From NCBI GenBank assembly GCA_963691705.1, contig OY829537.1, forward strand, positions 62,596,304 to 62,660,303: a stretch of 64,000 bases of DNA, in the 5' to 3' direction. The translations under genes were made by a program, and so were the position numbers. The first letter of the stretch is position 1. Each line of letters begins with the position of its first letter. The notes under the pieces are model-generated. The model ran no database searches. It was not told the DNA's origin and saw nothing but the letters and a program-made list of their open reading frames with translations. Below are positions 11,747 to 23,310 of this stretch, piece after piece. This DNA is from Viola odorata (lineage: Eukaryota > Streptophyta > Magnoliopsida > Malpighiales > Violaceae).

Positions 11747-13566
11747 AACATCCCCACACTGCCCTAATGCTCACCCTCGAGCATTCACAAAACTGAAAAT
11801 CACCTCAAGAAATAGACAAACGCAATTAATCGACACACAATTACAAACCGGCACCGAGCTAGACTTCGCACATACTCATCTTCACCTAGAAGACACCTGC
11901 ATTAAATCAGAAGGGTAACGACCCTAAAGATTAAACTTTCCCATATCCAACCCTTAATCAGAAGTCCTCACGAAGTAATCAAATAGGAAAACTAGTAGTT
12001 GATCAGGCCCCTAATAAATCCTATATGAAATGGCACTCACACTCACAAACAAGGCTAGGTGTTTACGCTCAAAACTAAATGCACATAGCACAACACAAAG
12101 TCAAACTTGCATATCAATCCGAGTACTATAGAACACATGCATGGGCAATCAACAATCGGAGAAACAACGCATCAGCAAAAAGAAAGAAAAGGGATTGAAT
12201 GAGCTAGAAATGTGGAAGAGAGAAGTAGGAGATGAACAGAAGAGAAATGAGGGGAGAAAAGAAGGAAAGAAAAGAAAGGACCAGATATAACCTGGATGGA
12301 TTCCCTGGCATAGGAAAAAGGCGAAGTGGCAAGGCAACTTTCATTGAGGGCACGAGATGTTTCGGGGGCTAGACAGAGGTCTTCTTTCAAGGGCAGGAAA
12401 ACGTTCTTGTTGAGGCTTCGGATGCGGATACTCTTTTTGCTTGATTAATGCCCCTCTCCTTTTTATTCTGATTCTTTTATTCTATTTTTTTCTTTTTCTC
12501 GTTTTCCCTTTTCTTTTCTTTTTTCTTTAATTCTTTTCTTTTCTTTTTTGAAGAGAGGGGGGCACGAAGCAGTTACAAAACTGCTTCCAGCATCGATGGT
12601 GACTTCTTTTTCGTTTCCCCACACTTGAACGTTTTGGGGGCTCGAATCGCTTGAATGATCTAGGGCTCGAAACTCTTTCGAGCTTTTTCTTTTTCTTGCC
12701 CTAGATCTCTGCTTGTAGCTTTCTGCTCTGAAGACTTTTGCTTTCGTTTGCTTCCCCACACTTGAACTTGTCTGCGCGTTCTTTAGGTGTCTAGCCCTCG
12801 ACGTTACCCTCAATAATCGCTACCTCACCTGCCAAGGAAAAAGATCAAGAAAATACAAATGGTCAGGAAAGAATATGAAAAGAAGGGGGACGTTGCGGGC
12901 ATGAAAACAGAAGAGAAATGAGGGGGAGAAAAGAAAGAAAAAGACATTGATGCGAGGTTTTTTCGTCACATTTAAGCTTTCCCATGTCTAACAGTGACTA
13001 TACCCAGGGATATCATGCAAGAACAACCAGTGCCTAGCTAAAACATCCTAATCACACAAGAAAATAAATAGGCATGGAAGCTCAAGTGCTCACAGGGTGC
13101 TATTGTGACTACTGATGTCTAGGCCTAGATATGGATATAAGGTTCAGCATGCAAAAATGAGAACAGTTAGGTCTAGACAAGGTGCTGGTGGTTCATACTT
13201 GTGCACAAATGATCAAAAGTGTGTCCATTCATAGAGGTTTTAAAAACTGGGCAGTGCTGAAATAGCTAGCAAAATCCTAAAAATGAAAATCCGAAAAAGT
13301 TTTGAAAAATCCGAAAAACACGCATTCATGCAATAAGCAGAAAGATAAACATTCAGTCAAGCAATAATAAAATAACAAGTGCAAACATAACAGATAAATC
13401 CCTCCCCACACTTAGGCTTCGCATTGTCCTCAATGCGAGAAGGGCACACACAAGAAAGTTCTAAAAAATAAAAAGTGAAGTAGAAATAAAAAGGGAAAGG
13501 AACGTGGGTTGCCTCCCACGAAGCGCCTCTGTTATTGTCGAGGGCACGACATTGGTTGTTCGAACT
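11747..13566 (-). other. Element A non-coding internal region
   Basis: About 1.8 kb between the private reading frame and the 3' LTR. It contains a long pyrimidine/purine-biased stretch (about 12460-12550, mostly T and C on the plus strand) and several copies of the short motif TCGAGGGCACGA. The block ending in the phrase ggttgcctcccacgaagcgc (about 13507-13528) also occurs in the 3' untranslated region of element E near 34418. No convincing long protein frame is seen. Confidence 0.6.
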
Positions 13567-14760
13567 TCAGCCAATCCTACTAAATGCTTTCCATCCTCTT
13601 AGTTTGATGTGAATTATAGCATGAAGCGGATGGTCCATTAGCAAAGCAACCTGCAGGCAACCGTAATATGATTCAAGTGTTAATTTGGGTTCCCGCAAAA
13701 TAGAGAGGAAAAAATTGTAATGTGTAAAAGGTGATTCAAGAAAAGGATCAACATAATTAGAAAGTTTAGAAATCTCCCTTTCACACATAACAGCTTTAGA
13801 GCTCAAGTCCTCGATTATCCCTTCCTCAATCTCTCTCAAATCCTCCTTCTTAACCTCCCATAGCTTGAATTCTATGTCGAGGGCTTGACATTTCGACTTG
13901 TCGAGGGCATGAAACTCCTCACAAGATTTGATCTGCTGAAAAGCCTCAAAAGCCTCAATTTCTTGACCCACCAAAGTGTCAGAACAGTTATGGAGTAGAC
14001 TTGGAAAATTTAGTTGAACAACGATTTCTGCCTCTAATTCTGCGTCTAGGGCTCGACGTTCGTCGAGGGCTAGATGCTCGTCGTAGGAATCTGGCAAATT
14101 TGCGTCGCTCAACATTGTGACTACACTGGCCTTGAACTCCACATTGGCTCCTGACTCTGAAAGAAGACATTTTGGGCCTTCCAAGTTTAGCTCATTCGGG
14201 GGCATGAAAAGGTCCTCTAACCCATAAGAATCCTCATCTGGGTCATAACACTCAGATGGCAACTCTCATAGAATGACGGTGGGAAAATTCTCCTCTTCAC
14301 TTGAATAGTCGTCACTATCTAAGTGCTGCAAATGTTGTTCTATGGGGGTGATAGGATGATTTGTGGTGTGACTGGGCAGAAGTGTTGGAGCTAAAATTTG
14401 TGGTCCAGGTGCAGGGAAAATATCTAGGGCAGGATGGGTAGGTTCAGGTGGTCCAGCGTCAAGGGCAAGATCCATAGGCAGCCATACAAGGTTTCCTTCA
14501 ATAGCCTCTTGGCGTCTCTGCTCCATAAGCTTATGCAAAGCTAATTGCATCTCCTTAAGTTGGTTCTGCATGTTAGCTATTGCAGCCAGATTTTTTTGAG
14601 ACAACCTTTGGCCTTGTGGAGGTTGTGGAGGCGGATAATATTGACAGCTAGGTTTGACTTGCTCTCCATAGTTGAAATTTTCTTGATCCCACCACGGGGG
14701 GTTAGGAGTAAAATACTGAGGAAAAGAGGGTGAGTAAGAATAAGGGTCAAAATAAGACAT
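13567..14760 (-). pseudogene. Private reading frame of element A, split by one stop codon
   Basis: Minus-strand frame of about 397 codons opening with ATG (MSYFDPYSYSPSFPQYF) at 14760. A single in-frame TGA at 14268-14266 divides it into 164 and about 231 codons; the two parts are in the same phase, so one base change would explain it. The first part is rich in P, Q and Y, with a short helical segment (NLAAIANMQNQLKEMQLALHK). The second is acidic, with repeated ALD triplets (HLALDERRALDAE, HALDKSKCQALDIEF). It shows no resemblance to gag, protease, RT or integrase that I can recognise. It stands where gag would stand, just after the primer site. Function unknown. Confidence 0.6.
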
Positions 14761-14839
14761 TGAAGAAAGAAAAAATTAAAAGAAATAAAAATAAAATAAA
14801 ATAAATCTGGAACTTTCTAGGGCACGAATTAACACCAAT

Positions 14840-14856
14840 CCCCGGCAACGGCGCCA
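14840..14856 (-). other. Primer binding site of element A
   Basis: Minus strand reads TGGCGCCGTTGCCGGGG, the same tRNA-Asp-type site as in element D, 3 bases from the LTR edge. Confidence 0.88.
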
Positions 14857-14859
14857 ATT

Positions 14860-16487
14860 TGATGGCGTGCTTGTCGAGGGCACGATCAAATAATTACAAC
14901 TTATCACCTGCAACAAAAAAGATTGAAGACAGTGGCAAGAGGTTCGATCCACAGAGAAAGGTGAAGACATACACTAGACAGGTCCAGATATAAAGTAAAA
15001 CAATAAAAGAAACAATGGGAGGGATTTGGTTGGTTAATCTAGTTAACCAAGATAGAGATGGGCTAACAAGCTAACTAATAAAAACAGTAATCTAGGGCAC
15101 GACAGTAAAACACAATCAAGGGCACGAAAGTAAAACACAATCAAGGGCACGACATGCAAACAGAAATCAAATAAAGAAATAAAGTCAGAAGAGAAGATAT
15201 CTTAGCAAAGGACATTATCGGGTTGCTTCCAGGGCTAGAAAATCATCGGCGCAGAAATATTCTATTCCTATGCCATAGATATGCTATAGGGACTGCGTTT
15301 CCACACCGCATCCCCTGCTTACCTTCTTAGATAAAAGTCACCCCCCGTTTCCACATATGAGGTGACCTTGACGTTCAGCCATCCTCCCAGCTACCTCTCT
15401 TGTCATCAAAAGGCAGCCTTGACCGTCCGGCCTGTCACGGGCTCGAAGTAGGGAGGCTAAATTCAGAACGCCCATGAAGGGGAGGTAAGACAGATCTAGG
15501 GCGCGACAGCTCAGCTTGTCAGACTCGTATCACATACCCTAATCGGTTGTTTACCCCTAGGTGAGACCTCTCGCGCTGCCTCCCCTAGGTGTCTGCTAAA
15601 ATTCCAGGGCTTCGCGTCAGGTATAACCCTGGAATATTACGGTAATCATCTAGGTCTAGATACTAGTTGGCCAGACTACTAATCTGGCCCTAGACGAATT
15701 AACAAGAAACCGATAAACAATCGAATACAACAATAAGAATATATTAAACACATTTAGGCCTCTTAACTACCCATGCAACCCTCAAAATACCTCTGCTAAG
15801 AAGGGGAAATCTAGCTACTCATACCACAAAACAAACAAACAAAATAGGAAAAGGAAGATTGCATAAAAGAAGAACAAGAAGAATAAAACTATTAAAATGT
15901 TACCGGCCGGAGCAAAGCTCCGGTTGAGTTCAATGGCTGCTGGAAATGGATGCCTCAGCCACCACCCAAAAGAGGGAGGAGAGAAAAGGAGGCGGCTCCT
16001 AAAAGAAGAAAGTGGAAAAATATTTACAAAGTGTGATGTTGTGTCCTCAAACCCTAAAACTAGAGGCTTATATAGTGTCTAGCCCACAAGAAGACAAATT
16101 CCAGCTAAGGGATTACAAAAAGACAAATTCCAGCTAAGGGGAGAGGGTGACAGCACATGGAGCGTGCTGGAATATTCTAGAATCTTCTAGATATGCAAGG
16201 AATCCCGTGAGAATCTTTGAAGATTCGTCTCTTTGGCTTTGCAGAGATATCGCGGGCTAGAGACTGCTCACTGGTCTGGTTAGCTTTCGAGGGCTCGACG
16301 ACATTCTGATCTTCTAGGCCTTGAAGCTTGAAATCCTCAGAAATACTCCAAAAATGCTTCTTTTCGATCTTTTCCTTCTATTGACGCTGATCTGCAATAA
16401 AGATTGGAATAAGGGTCAAATAGTAGAATCAAGCCCCCGAAAGGGCTAGAAAAGAAGGTAAAATCTAGACCATGAAACGTGCTATCA
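14860..16487 (-). repeat. 5' LTR of element A
   Basis: Matches the other LTR along its full length, but is 30 bases longer because the stretch aagacaaattccagctaagg is tandemly duplicated near 16092-16140. TATA-like box on the minus strand near 16070. Confidence 0.93.
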
Positions 16488-16970
16488 AGGCTCCTGCCGG
16501 ACGGATTCCCATAAATCCCGTAATATCTCTTCATATCGCCCGGAGATCAGTAAAGGATTCCTAGAATGGTCGACATCAGCGGAGGGGGGGACTCACGCTT
16601 CTCTATACGCACGGCACCATCCCAGCCTAGGGATCCCCGAGGTTATCGCTCCCGGCACCCCCTTCAGATATCGCTCATGTCATCACCTACTGGTATCGCT
16701 TGTGACGTCATCATCAGGCATCGCCTGGACTGTTATCGCTAGGTATCGCCATCAAGGCCTATAAATACCCCTACTTTCCAAAACAGAAGGTAAGATCGAG
16801 ATTATCTAGCAGAACCTCTGGTTAATTCATACCCCCGAACTGACTTAAGCATCGGAGTGTCTACGCCGGAGCTCCCCCTCCGGCGCTTTGCAGGTACACC
16901 CGACACCGATCGGCGCCGTTTCGATCAGACACGACACTAAGTCTTATCAAATCGACATTGAATCTTATCA
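16488..16970 (+). repeat. 5' LTR of element B, second part
   Basis: Resumes with the duplicated target bases (GGCTCCTGCCGG) and ends AATCTTATCA. It matches 31836-32318. A TATA-like CTATAAATA lies near 16758, in the plus orientation of the element. Confidence 0.92.
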
Positions 16971-16972
16971 AA

Positions 16973-16990
16973 TGGTGCTTTCATTGAGAG
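16973..16990 (+). other. Primer binding site of element B
   Basis: TGGTGCTTTCATTGAGAG begins two bases after the LTR end. The same sequence stands at the same place in the related element F (58802). The tRNA is not assigned here. Confidence 0.75.
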
Positions 16991-17055
16991 CCTTGGTATA
17001 TTAAGTGAGCGTCCTTAATAGCCAAGCTCCGTTTAGTCGGAAGATTGGAACGGTT

Positions 17056-19500
17056 ATGACCACAGGATCAGAGCCGATCCGATCATCATCCTCTAATATC
17101 CCTTTCTCAATCCGCAGACAGTTATTCCCCTTTGCTACGGCTGATCTCTCCATGACGTCGCAACCAGTTACCTCTGGATCTCTGGACCACTCGGTCGGAA
17201 TCGCTGGAGGACTTGTCTCTTCGCAAACAGGCATTTCGTCATCTCAGATAGCGGGGCCTGACTTCTCCACTCCTCTTTTGGGGGGATCTGTGCACGGCCA
17301 TGAACATCCTTTTGCAATGGAAATAGCGACCCTTCGTTCTCGGTTGGAATATTTGACTGAAATGGCCGCAAGAATCACGCCTGGTGCTTCTGGATCTAGT
17401 CTCCCTCCCCGCGTCATGTTCACACCATCTATTGTCACTGATCGACCTTTATCACCGTTGTTTCCAGAAAACCTCCAGATGCCTTTGTCCGCGGGAGATC
17501 CCTCGGTTAGTGTTGTGCCGTTCACTCAAGGAAGAGTAGAAGCTTACGTACCACAGATGCCGCAAGGTCTCCTCCCACAAGGAGATAGGCAACTTGAGGG
17601 GGTTAGGAACCGGTGGGACGGACGGAGGGAAGGAGCCAACAGGAGTTTGTCTCCCGAGTATAGTGAAAGATCTAGTAGTTGAAGATATCGAAGTCGTTCG
17701 CCTAGGAGTCGCAGTCGATCTCCTAGGCGACATCTTACGCCAGAACCACGAAATAGGGGGCGTCAAGCTGAAATGTCTCCTCCGCGTCAGGCACGTGAAA
17801 TTCTTGATGATACATCGGGCCACCCATTTAGCCGTCGTATAAGGCGTCACAGGGTCAGTCGACGCGTGAAGCTTCCCACTAATACTTATGATGGCACCAA
17901 GGATCCTATCTCGCATATCAATAAAGTGAAGGATTTTGTTCAGTTTCAGACCCACAGTGATGCGGCGTTGTGCCAAATATTTGTCATGACCTTGTCGGGT
18001 GTTGCGCGTCTCTGGTTTGAGGGACTCCCTGGTGGATCCATTAATAATTCCTCACAATTAGAATCTAAATTTCGGAGCAGATTTAGTACGGCAATTCCAA
18101 TCAGGAAATCTGCCGCCGCGTTATTTGACATACAACGAAGGCCTCAAGAAACTTTAAAGGAATTTCTCAGTCGCTTCGATTTGGAAATGTCCTTAACGCC
18201 GGGCGTTACTATTGATTTTGCTATAGAAGCCCTAAAAAGGAACTGCCGCTATGGAAAACTGAAAGACGCGCTCATGGTAGACCCTCTAGTGACTTTAGAT
18301 GCGTTGAGACTTAAAGCCCACAATTATGCGAAAATGGAAGAAGAAGAAAACAGAGAAAGGACGTATAACGTGCCGCATGGGACATCTCAACTTACCGCTG
18401 CTCCCGCAAAACCCCTTCCTGACGATCATTTTATCGACGATTACGCCAAGCGGAAGGATCATATCCCCAAAGCCTTCAATAGGTAAAAGGGTCATTTTTT
18501 GAAGGGAAAAACCGGTGGTTCCCCCACTCGACGTCACAGGGATTCTTATAAAAATCGGACGTACGACCCAGATTTTCCTTCCCTTAATGTGCCAAGGGCA
18601 GAGATTTTAGCGATAGCGGAACAGCGAAATCTTCCCATCCGCTACCCCGGGCCTACGAAACCAGGAGTGCTTCTAGGGAGAAGGGAGAATGCTTATTGTA
18701 AATTCCACAAAGCCAGGGGCCATTCCACAGAAGCGTGCAGGGAGTTAAGATCGGCGATAGAACGTTTGGTGGAAGAAGGATATTTAGGAGAATTTGCCAC
18801 CCAGATAAGAGAAGATGTCAGAAATAATCCCATGAAAAGGACAGCAGACGAACGACCAATTCCTCCTCGCGTTCCGCAGAAGGATGATGCTCCCAGAGGA
18901 AAAGATGGGGAAACTCTTACGATCGACGACGAATGCATCCCTATGATTAACATTATCGCGGGAGGAACCCCTTATATGGACAAATCAGAACAACCGACCG
19001 CCGCAAAAGGAGAAAAACGCACACGGGATGGCACGACAAAGAAAGGAGATGCGATAGGCATCTTGGATCGAATGGTATTATCCTTTTCCGAAGAAGATGA
19101 GAAAGGCGTTGTCTACCCGCACAATGATGCATTGGTGGTTACGCCCGTCATCGCCAGCCATGGAATTAGAAGGACCCTTATTGATAATGGGAGTGCGGTG
19201 AATCTCTTTTCGCTGGAAGCGTACAGTCTCCTGAAACGCCCTAACAATGAGCTAACGCCCAGAAAACGGCCTATAGTTGGCGTTGATGGGGTTCCAATCC
19301 CTGTCACGGGGGTAATTACTTTGCCCATATATTTTCGAGAAGACACCTATAAACGATCAGAGAACTTGCTGTTCCTTGTCGTGGATTTAAATTTTCCCTA
19401 CAATGTCGTACTCGGGTGACCTTTTCTCAACCGTTTCGGAGTGGTGATATCTCAAAAGCATTTAAAAATGAAATACCCCTCCTAGAATGGGGTAGTATCC
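17056..19500 (+). pseudogene. Element B gag and protease, broken by in-frame stops
   Basis: ATG at 17056 (MTTGSEPIRSSSSNIPF) matches the gag start of element F (MASDSESTPPQPSSIPF). One reading phase runs through gag and protease but is cut by TGA at 17680, TAA at 18484, TGA at 19417 and further stops near 19483 and 19538. The capsid region holds YDGTKDPISHINKVKDF, GVARLWFEGLP and FLSRFDLEMS. A knuckle-like stretch YCKFHKARGHSTEACREL follows at about 18695. The protease has LIDNGSAVNLFS (about 19180), with DNGS in place of the usual DTG/DSG, as is common in Tat elements. At 19417 the expected Arg of VVLGRPF is TGA, which fits CGA to TGA decay at a methylated CpG. Confidence 0.85.
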
Positions 19501-19542
19501 ATAAAAGGTGATCAAAAGCTGGCGGCGGAATGCTACTAGCTC

Positions 19543-21777
19543 ATGACTCAAAGGAGTTGCGATAGGTATGTGTGTATAGCGGCGGACCCCTATGAACAAG
19601 GCGATGAGAAGCGCGCTCAACCTCTGGACAAAATGGTACCCATTCCGGCAATCGGTATAGAGGAAGCAAGCTTCCTGATGAGTGAAAAACTCAGCTCAGC
19701 GGAGAACCTTCAACTGGCTCGGCTACTGAGCAAATGCCAAGGAAATTTCGCTTGGAAACCCGCAGACATGCCAGGTATATCACGCGAAATAGCCGAGCAT
19801 CGGCTCAATGTGGACCCAGATGTCAGGCCGGTATAGCAAAAGCGGCGCGCGTTCTCTAATGAAAAGGCGTTGGCTGTGGACAAAGAGGTAACCAAGCTTC
19901 TTGGCGCAGGGTTCATCCGCGAAATTCAATATCCCACCTGGCTAGCGACCCCTGTCCTTGTTCCTAAGCCCAATGGGGATTGGCGCATGTGCATCGATTT
20001 CAATGATTTAAATGATGCCTGCCCTAAGGATTGCTACCCGCTCCCTCGTATAGATCAATTAGTTGATCAAACTGCCGGGTACGCCTATTTAAGTTCACTG
20101 GACGCCAACTCTGGATACCACCAGATTCCCATGGCCTTGGAGGTTGAAGAAAAGACTGCGTTTCTCACTCCAAAGGCCACGTACTGTTATACGGCGATGC
20201 CGTTTGGATTAAAGAACGCTGGGGCTACATTCCAACGTATGACCAGCAAGATATTCGAAGAGCAAATAGGGAGGAATGTGGAAGCATACGTTGATGATAT
20301 ATTGGTAAAGAGTGCGAGCTTTCAAGATCACCTACAGGACTTAAAGGAGGTCTTTGATGTAATGAAAAGGTATCGCATGAAGTTAAACCCCCGAAAATGC
20401 ATGTTTGCATTTCAGACGGGAAAATTCTTGGGCTACGTCGTCAGCCAAAAAGGTATCCAGCCTAACCCTTCAAAGGTTAAAGCCATACAAGACATGATAT
20501 CGCCAAGAACCATTAAAGAGGTGCAAAGGCTAACTGGGCGAGTTATCGCCCTTGGGCGATTCATTTCCAAGCAAGGAGAGAAATGCCTTCCTTTTTTCAA
20601 AGTCATACGCAAGAAAGCCTCGTTCGGGTGGACCCCGGAATGTGAGGAGGCATTTGTCGGCCTAAAGGAGTACCTATCGTCCGATCTGCTATTGACGAGA
20701 CCTGAGGCGGGTGACACCTTATATTTGTATCTTGGCGCTGCGGACGAGGTTGTTAGTGCCGTCCTCGTTCGCAACGATAACCACTCGCATCGCCCGATCT
20801 ATTTTGTGAGTCACGTTCTGAAGGATGCGGAATTGCGATACACCCGAATTGAAAAAATAGCGTTCGCTCTTATACAGGCTACCCGCAAGATGGACCGATA
20901 TTTCCAGTCTTATTCTGTCACCGTGCTTACGGACCAGCCTCTGAAAAGAATATTTCGAAATTCTGAATCTTCCGGAAGAATGTTGATCTGGGCGCTTGAA
21001 CTAGAACAGTATGGATTAAGATATCAATCTCGACCGTCCATAAAGGCTCAGATCCTGGCTGATTTCGTAGCGGAATGTACCTTTACAGAGGACCCTTTGG
21101 CCGGCATACCTGAAGCGGAATGGGGCGATATGGATCTCCCGTTCCCCGAAACTTATACGGACCTTTGGATCGTCCATGTGGACGGAGCCAAAAACCAAGA
21201 GCTAGCGGGAGCTGGAATCTTTATAAATGGGCCGCACGACATGCAAATACGATACGCCATTTGAATCCTACAACCGTTGTCTAATAACGCGGCAGAGTAC
21301 GAAGCGTTGCTAGCCGGGCTCAGAATAGGGAAAGGACTTTCCTCTAAAGGGAGGCACGATACTGGAAGAACAGGAGACCTGCGTCTAAAAATCTGTGGTG
21401 ATTCCAAGTTAATAATTGACCAGGTCTTGGGGCACTCTCAGGCCCGGGAACCCATTATGATTCAATATCTCGCTAAAGTAAAGCGAGAACTATTGGAGAT
21501 AAAGAAAGAGGGCGTGCAAGTCAGCTTCGAGCATGTTCCCAGAGAGGAAAACATTGAAGCTGACAATCTAGCCAAATTGGCCGTGAATCCGGAAGTATCC
21601 ATACCCAAAGGCGTATATTATCGTGAGCTAGCGGTACCATCCTTCATGGAGGAGCAAGCATCTTTTTGTGTGGAGGAGCGTGAGAACGATTGGCGAATCC
21701 CCGTAATCAAGTACTTGAAACATGAGGAACTGCTTGAGGATACCGCTGAAAAGAAGAAGGTGCTGAAACTGGATTCT
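19543..21777 (+). pseudogene. Element B reverse transcriptase, RNase H and second (archaeal-type) RNase H
   Basis: Same phase as gag. RT spans about 19870-20600, with NGDWRMCIDFNDLNDACPK, GLKNAGATFQRM and the catalytic EAYVDDILVKS. The usual gypsy RNase H follows (about 20660-21010, LYLYLGAADEVVSAVLV, LTDQPLKRIF). A second RNase H spans about 21150-21590, with WIVHVDGAKNQELAGAGIF, NNAAEYEALLAGLRIG and HVPREENIEADNLAKLA; this duplicate domain is a hallmark of the Tat lineage. Stops at 19834 (TAG) and 21262 (TGA) break the frame, so the copy is inactive. Confidence 0.88.
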
Positions 21778-22754
21778 ACTGGCCCACCATCCGGAGAGAT
21801 TGCCACAACTATGTGCAAACTTGCCCTAAGTGCCAGGAGTTTGCCAGAATTCCTCGGCGACCTGCCACTGAAATATCTGAAATTATCGCCCCTTATCCTT
21901 TCACTAAATGGGGGATCGATATCCTAGGCCCATTCCCAAAGGCAAGGTCCCAACTGAAGTTTGTGATAGTGGCGGTAGACTATTTCACTAAGTGGGCAGA
22001 AGCTGAAGCGGTCGCCACAATCACGGCAGAAAAAACTTGGTGTTTCTTCAAATATCAAGTTATCATGAGGTTTGGCATACCTCGTGTCCTTGTCAGCGAT
22101 AACGGAACGCAGCTCACCAGCCAATTCTTTAAAGACCAGTGCTCAGAATTCGGGATCGAGCAACGATTTTCCTCCGTGGCTCATCCGCAAACTAATGGAC
22201 AGGCGGAAGTAACCAATCGGAGCATCCTCAGCGGTATCAAGAAAAACCTAGAAGGGTCTAAAAAGAAGTGGGCTGATGAGCTACCATACGTGATGTGGGC
22301 GTACCGCATGACTGTAAAGACTAGCACCGGAGAAACACCCTTCGCGTTGTCCTTCGGAACCGAAGCTGTTACACCGGTGGAAATTGGAACCATGAGCCTA
22401 CGGGTGGCTCACTTTCGAGAGGAATTGAATGAGGAATGGTTAAGAGCCAACCTAGACGCGTTACCAGAAGTCCGAGAAGAAATCCTTCTGAAAACGCAGC
22501 ATTACAAACAAAAGATGGCCCGTTATCATAACAGGCGCGTCAAAGAGCGGTTGCTGAAAGCCGGTGACCTGGTGCTCCGAGACAAGCGAGCGGCAGGACA
22601 ATGTATGGGAAAACTCAGTCCGAACTGGGATGGACCATATCGCGTCACCGACGTTGTCGAAAAAGGAGCCTATCGTCTGGAGACGCTCGATGGTACACCC
22701 TTATCCAACTCTTGGAATATCGCTCGTTTGAAATTATATTACTCTAGAATTTAA
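21778..22754 (+). pseudogene. Element B integrase, lacking most of its zinc-binding N-terminus
   Basis: The frame changes near 21770. The integrase phase starts with GFYWPTIRRDCHNYVQTCPKC, which is the end of the H2C2 zinc domain. The two histidines and about 90-100 preceding residues expected between the RNase H linker and this point are missing. The core is complete, with WGIDILGPFPK, VLVSDNGTQL and NGQAEVTNRSI supplying D, D and E. The C-terminal region ends ARLKLYYSRI and a TAA at 22752. The junction marks an internal deletion, not a splice. Confidence 0.87.
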
Positions 22755-22870
22755 TTTTATCTGCACCTTTGATTTATGTCAACCCTAACCATGACTAACG
22801 CTCGAGGAGAGAGCTTTCATGGGTGTTTGTGGTTGCCCTTGTGCAGATAAAAAAGGGGGTATCTTGGGAA

Positions 22871-23310
22871 GTGAAAAGTCCTATCCTTGTGATGGTCGTT
22901 CTTGATCAGATGGCCCACTAAGTGAGGGCACGACCCAACATACCTTGAATTAGCGTCGGATTGAAAGATCCTGGACGCCCCCGGGGGTGAAAAGTCCTAT
23001 CCTTGTGATGACCGATCTTGATCAGATGACTCATTAAGTGAGGGCACTACCCGGTATCTTTGCGGGTGAAAAGTCATTTTCTTGTACTGACCGTTCTCAT
23101 GGAGACGGCCCATCAAGACAAGGCACGCCCCAAAGGAATAGAATCTCCGTTCTAGAGACAAGAATCCTATCTTAACGGCTGGGCTGCTGCAGCCAGGCCA
23201 TTAAGTAAGGACACGGTTCTAGACGCGAGGCCAACGCCCAAAAGTGAAAACTCCCTAGCCTTGTGATAGCCGTCCCGATCCGACAGCTCACTAAGATGAG
23301 GCAATTTACG
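22871..23310 (+). repeat. Degenerate direct repeats downstream of element B pol
   Basis: Four copies of a block opening gtgaaaagtcctatccttgt start at 22871, 22987, 23066 and 23244. Each continues with a gatcagatggcccactaagt-like and a gagggcacgaccc-like segment. Copy spacing is 116, 79 and 178 bases. Amplified tandem repeats after pol are known in Retand-type Tat elements. A shred of the same block (gacccactaag..gaggcacgcccc) ends element F at 63230. Confidence 0.75.

Larger units (their letters stand above)
10149..16487 (-). mobile_element. Element A: non-autonomous LTR retrotransposon (LARD-like), recent insertion
   Basis: Two nearly identical LTRs (10149-11746 and 14860-16487) flank only 3.1 kb. 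On the minus strand the order is 5' LTR, tRNA-Asp-type primer site, a private reading frame, a non-coding stretch, a purine-rich tract and 3' LTR. No capsid, protease, RT or integrase is present, so it must be moved in trans. Flanks read CGGCT on the left and AGGCT on the right: a 5-base duplication with one change, or a 4-base GGCT. The host sequence is the 5' LTR of element B. By eye I count about a dozen differences between the LTRs plus one 30-base tandem duplication, so it is the youngest datable insertion here. Confidence 0.92.

Noticed and set aside
12149..12813. Several minus-strand frames in the pyrimidine-rich part of element A
   Set aside because: They arise from simple-sequence bias and contain no recognisable domain.
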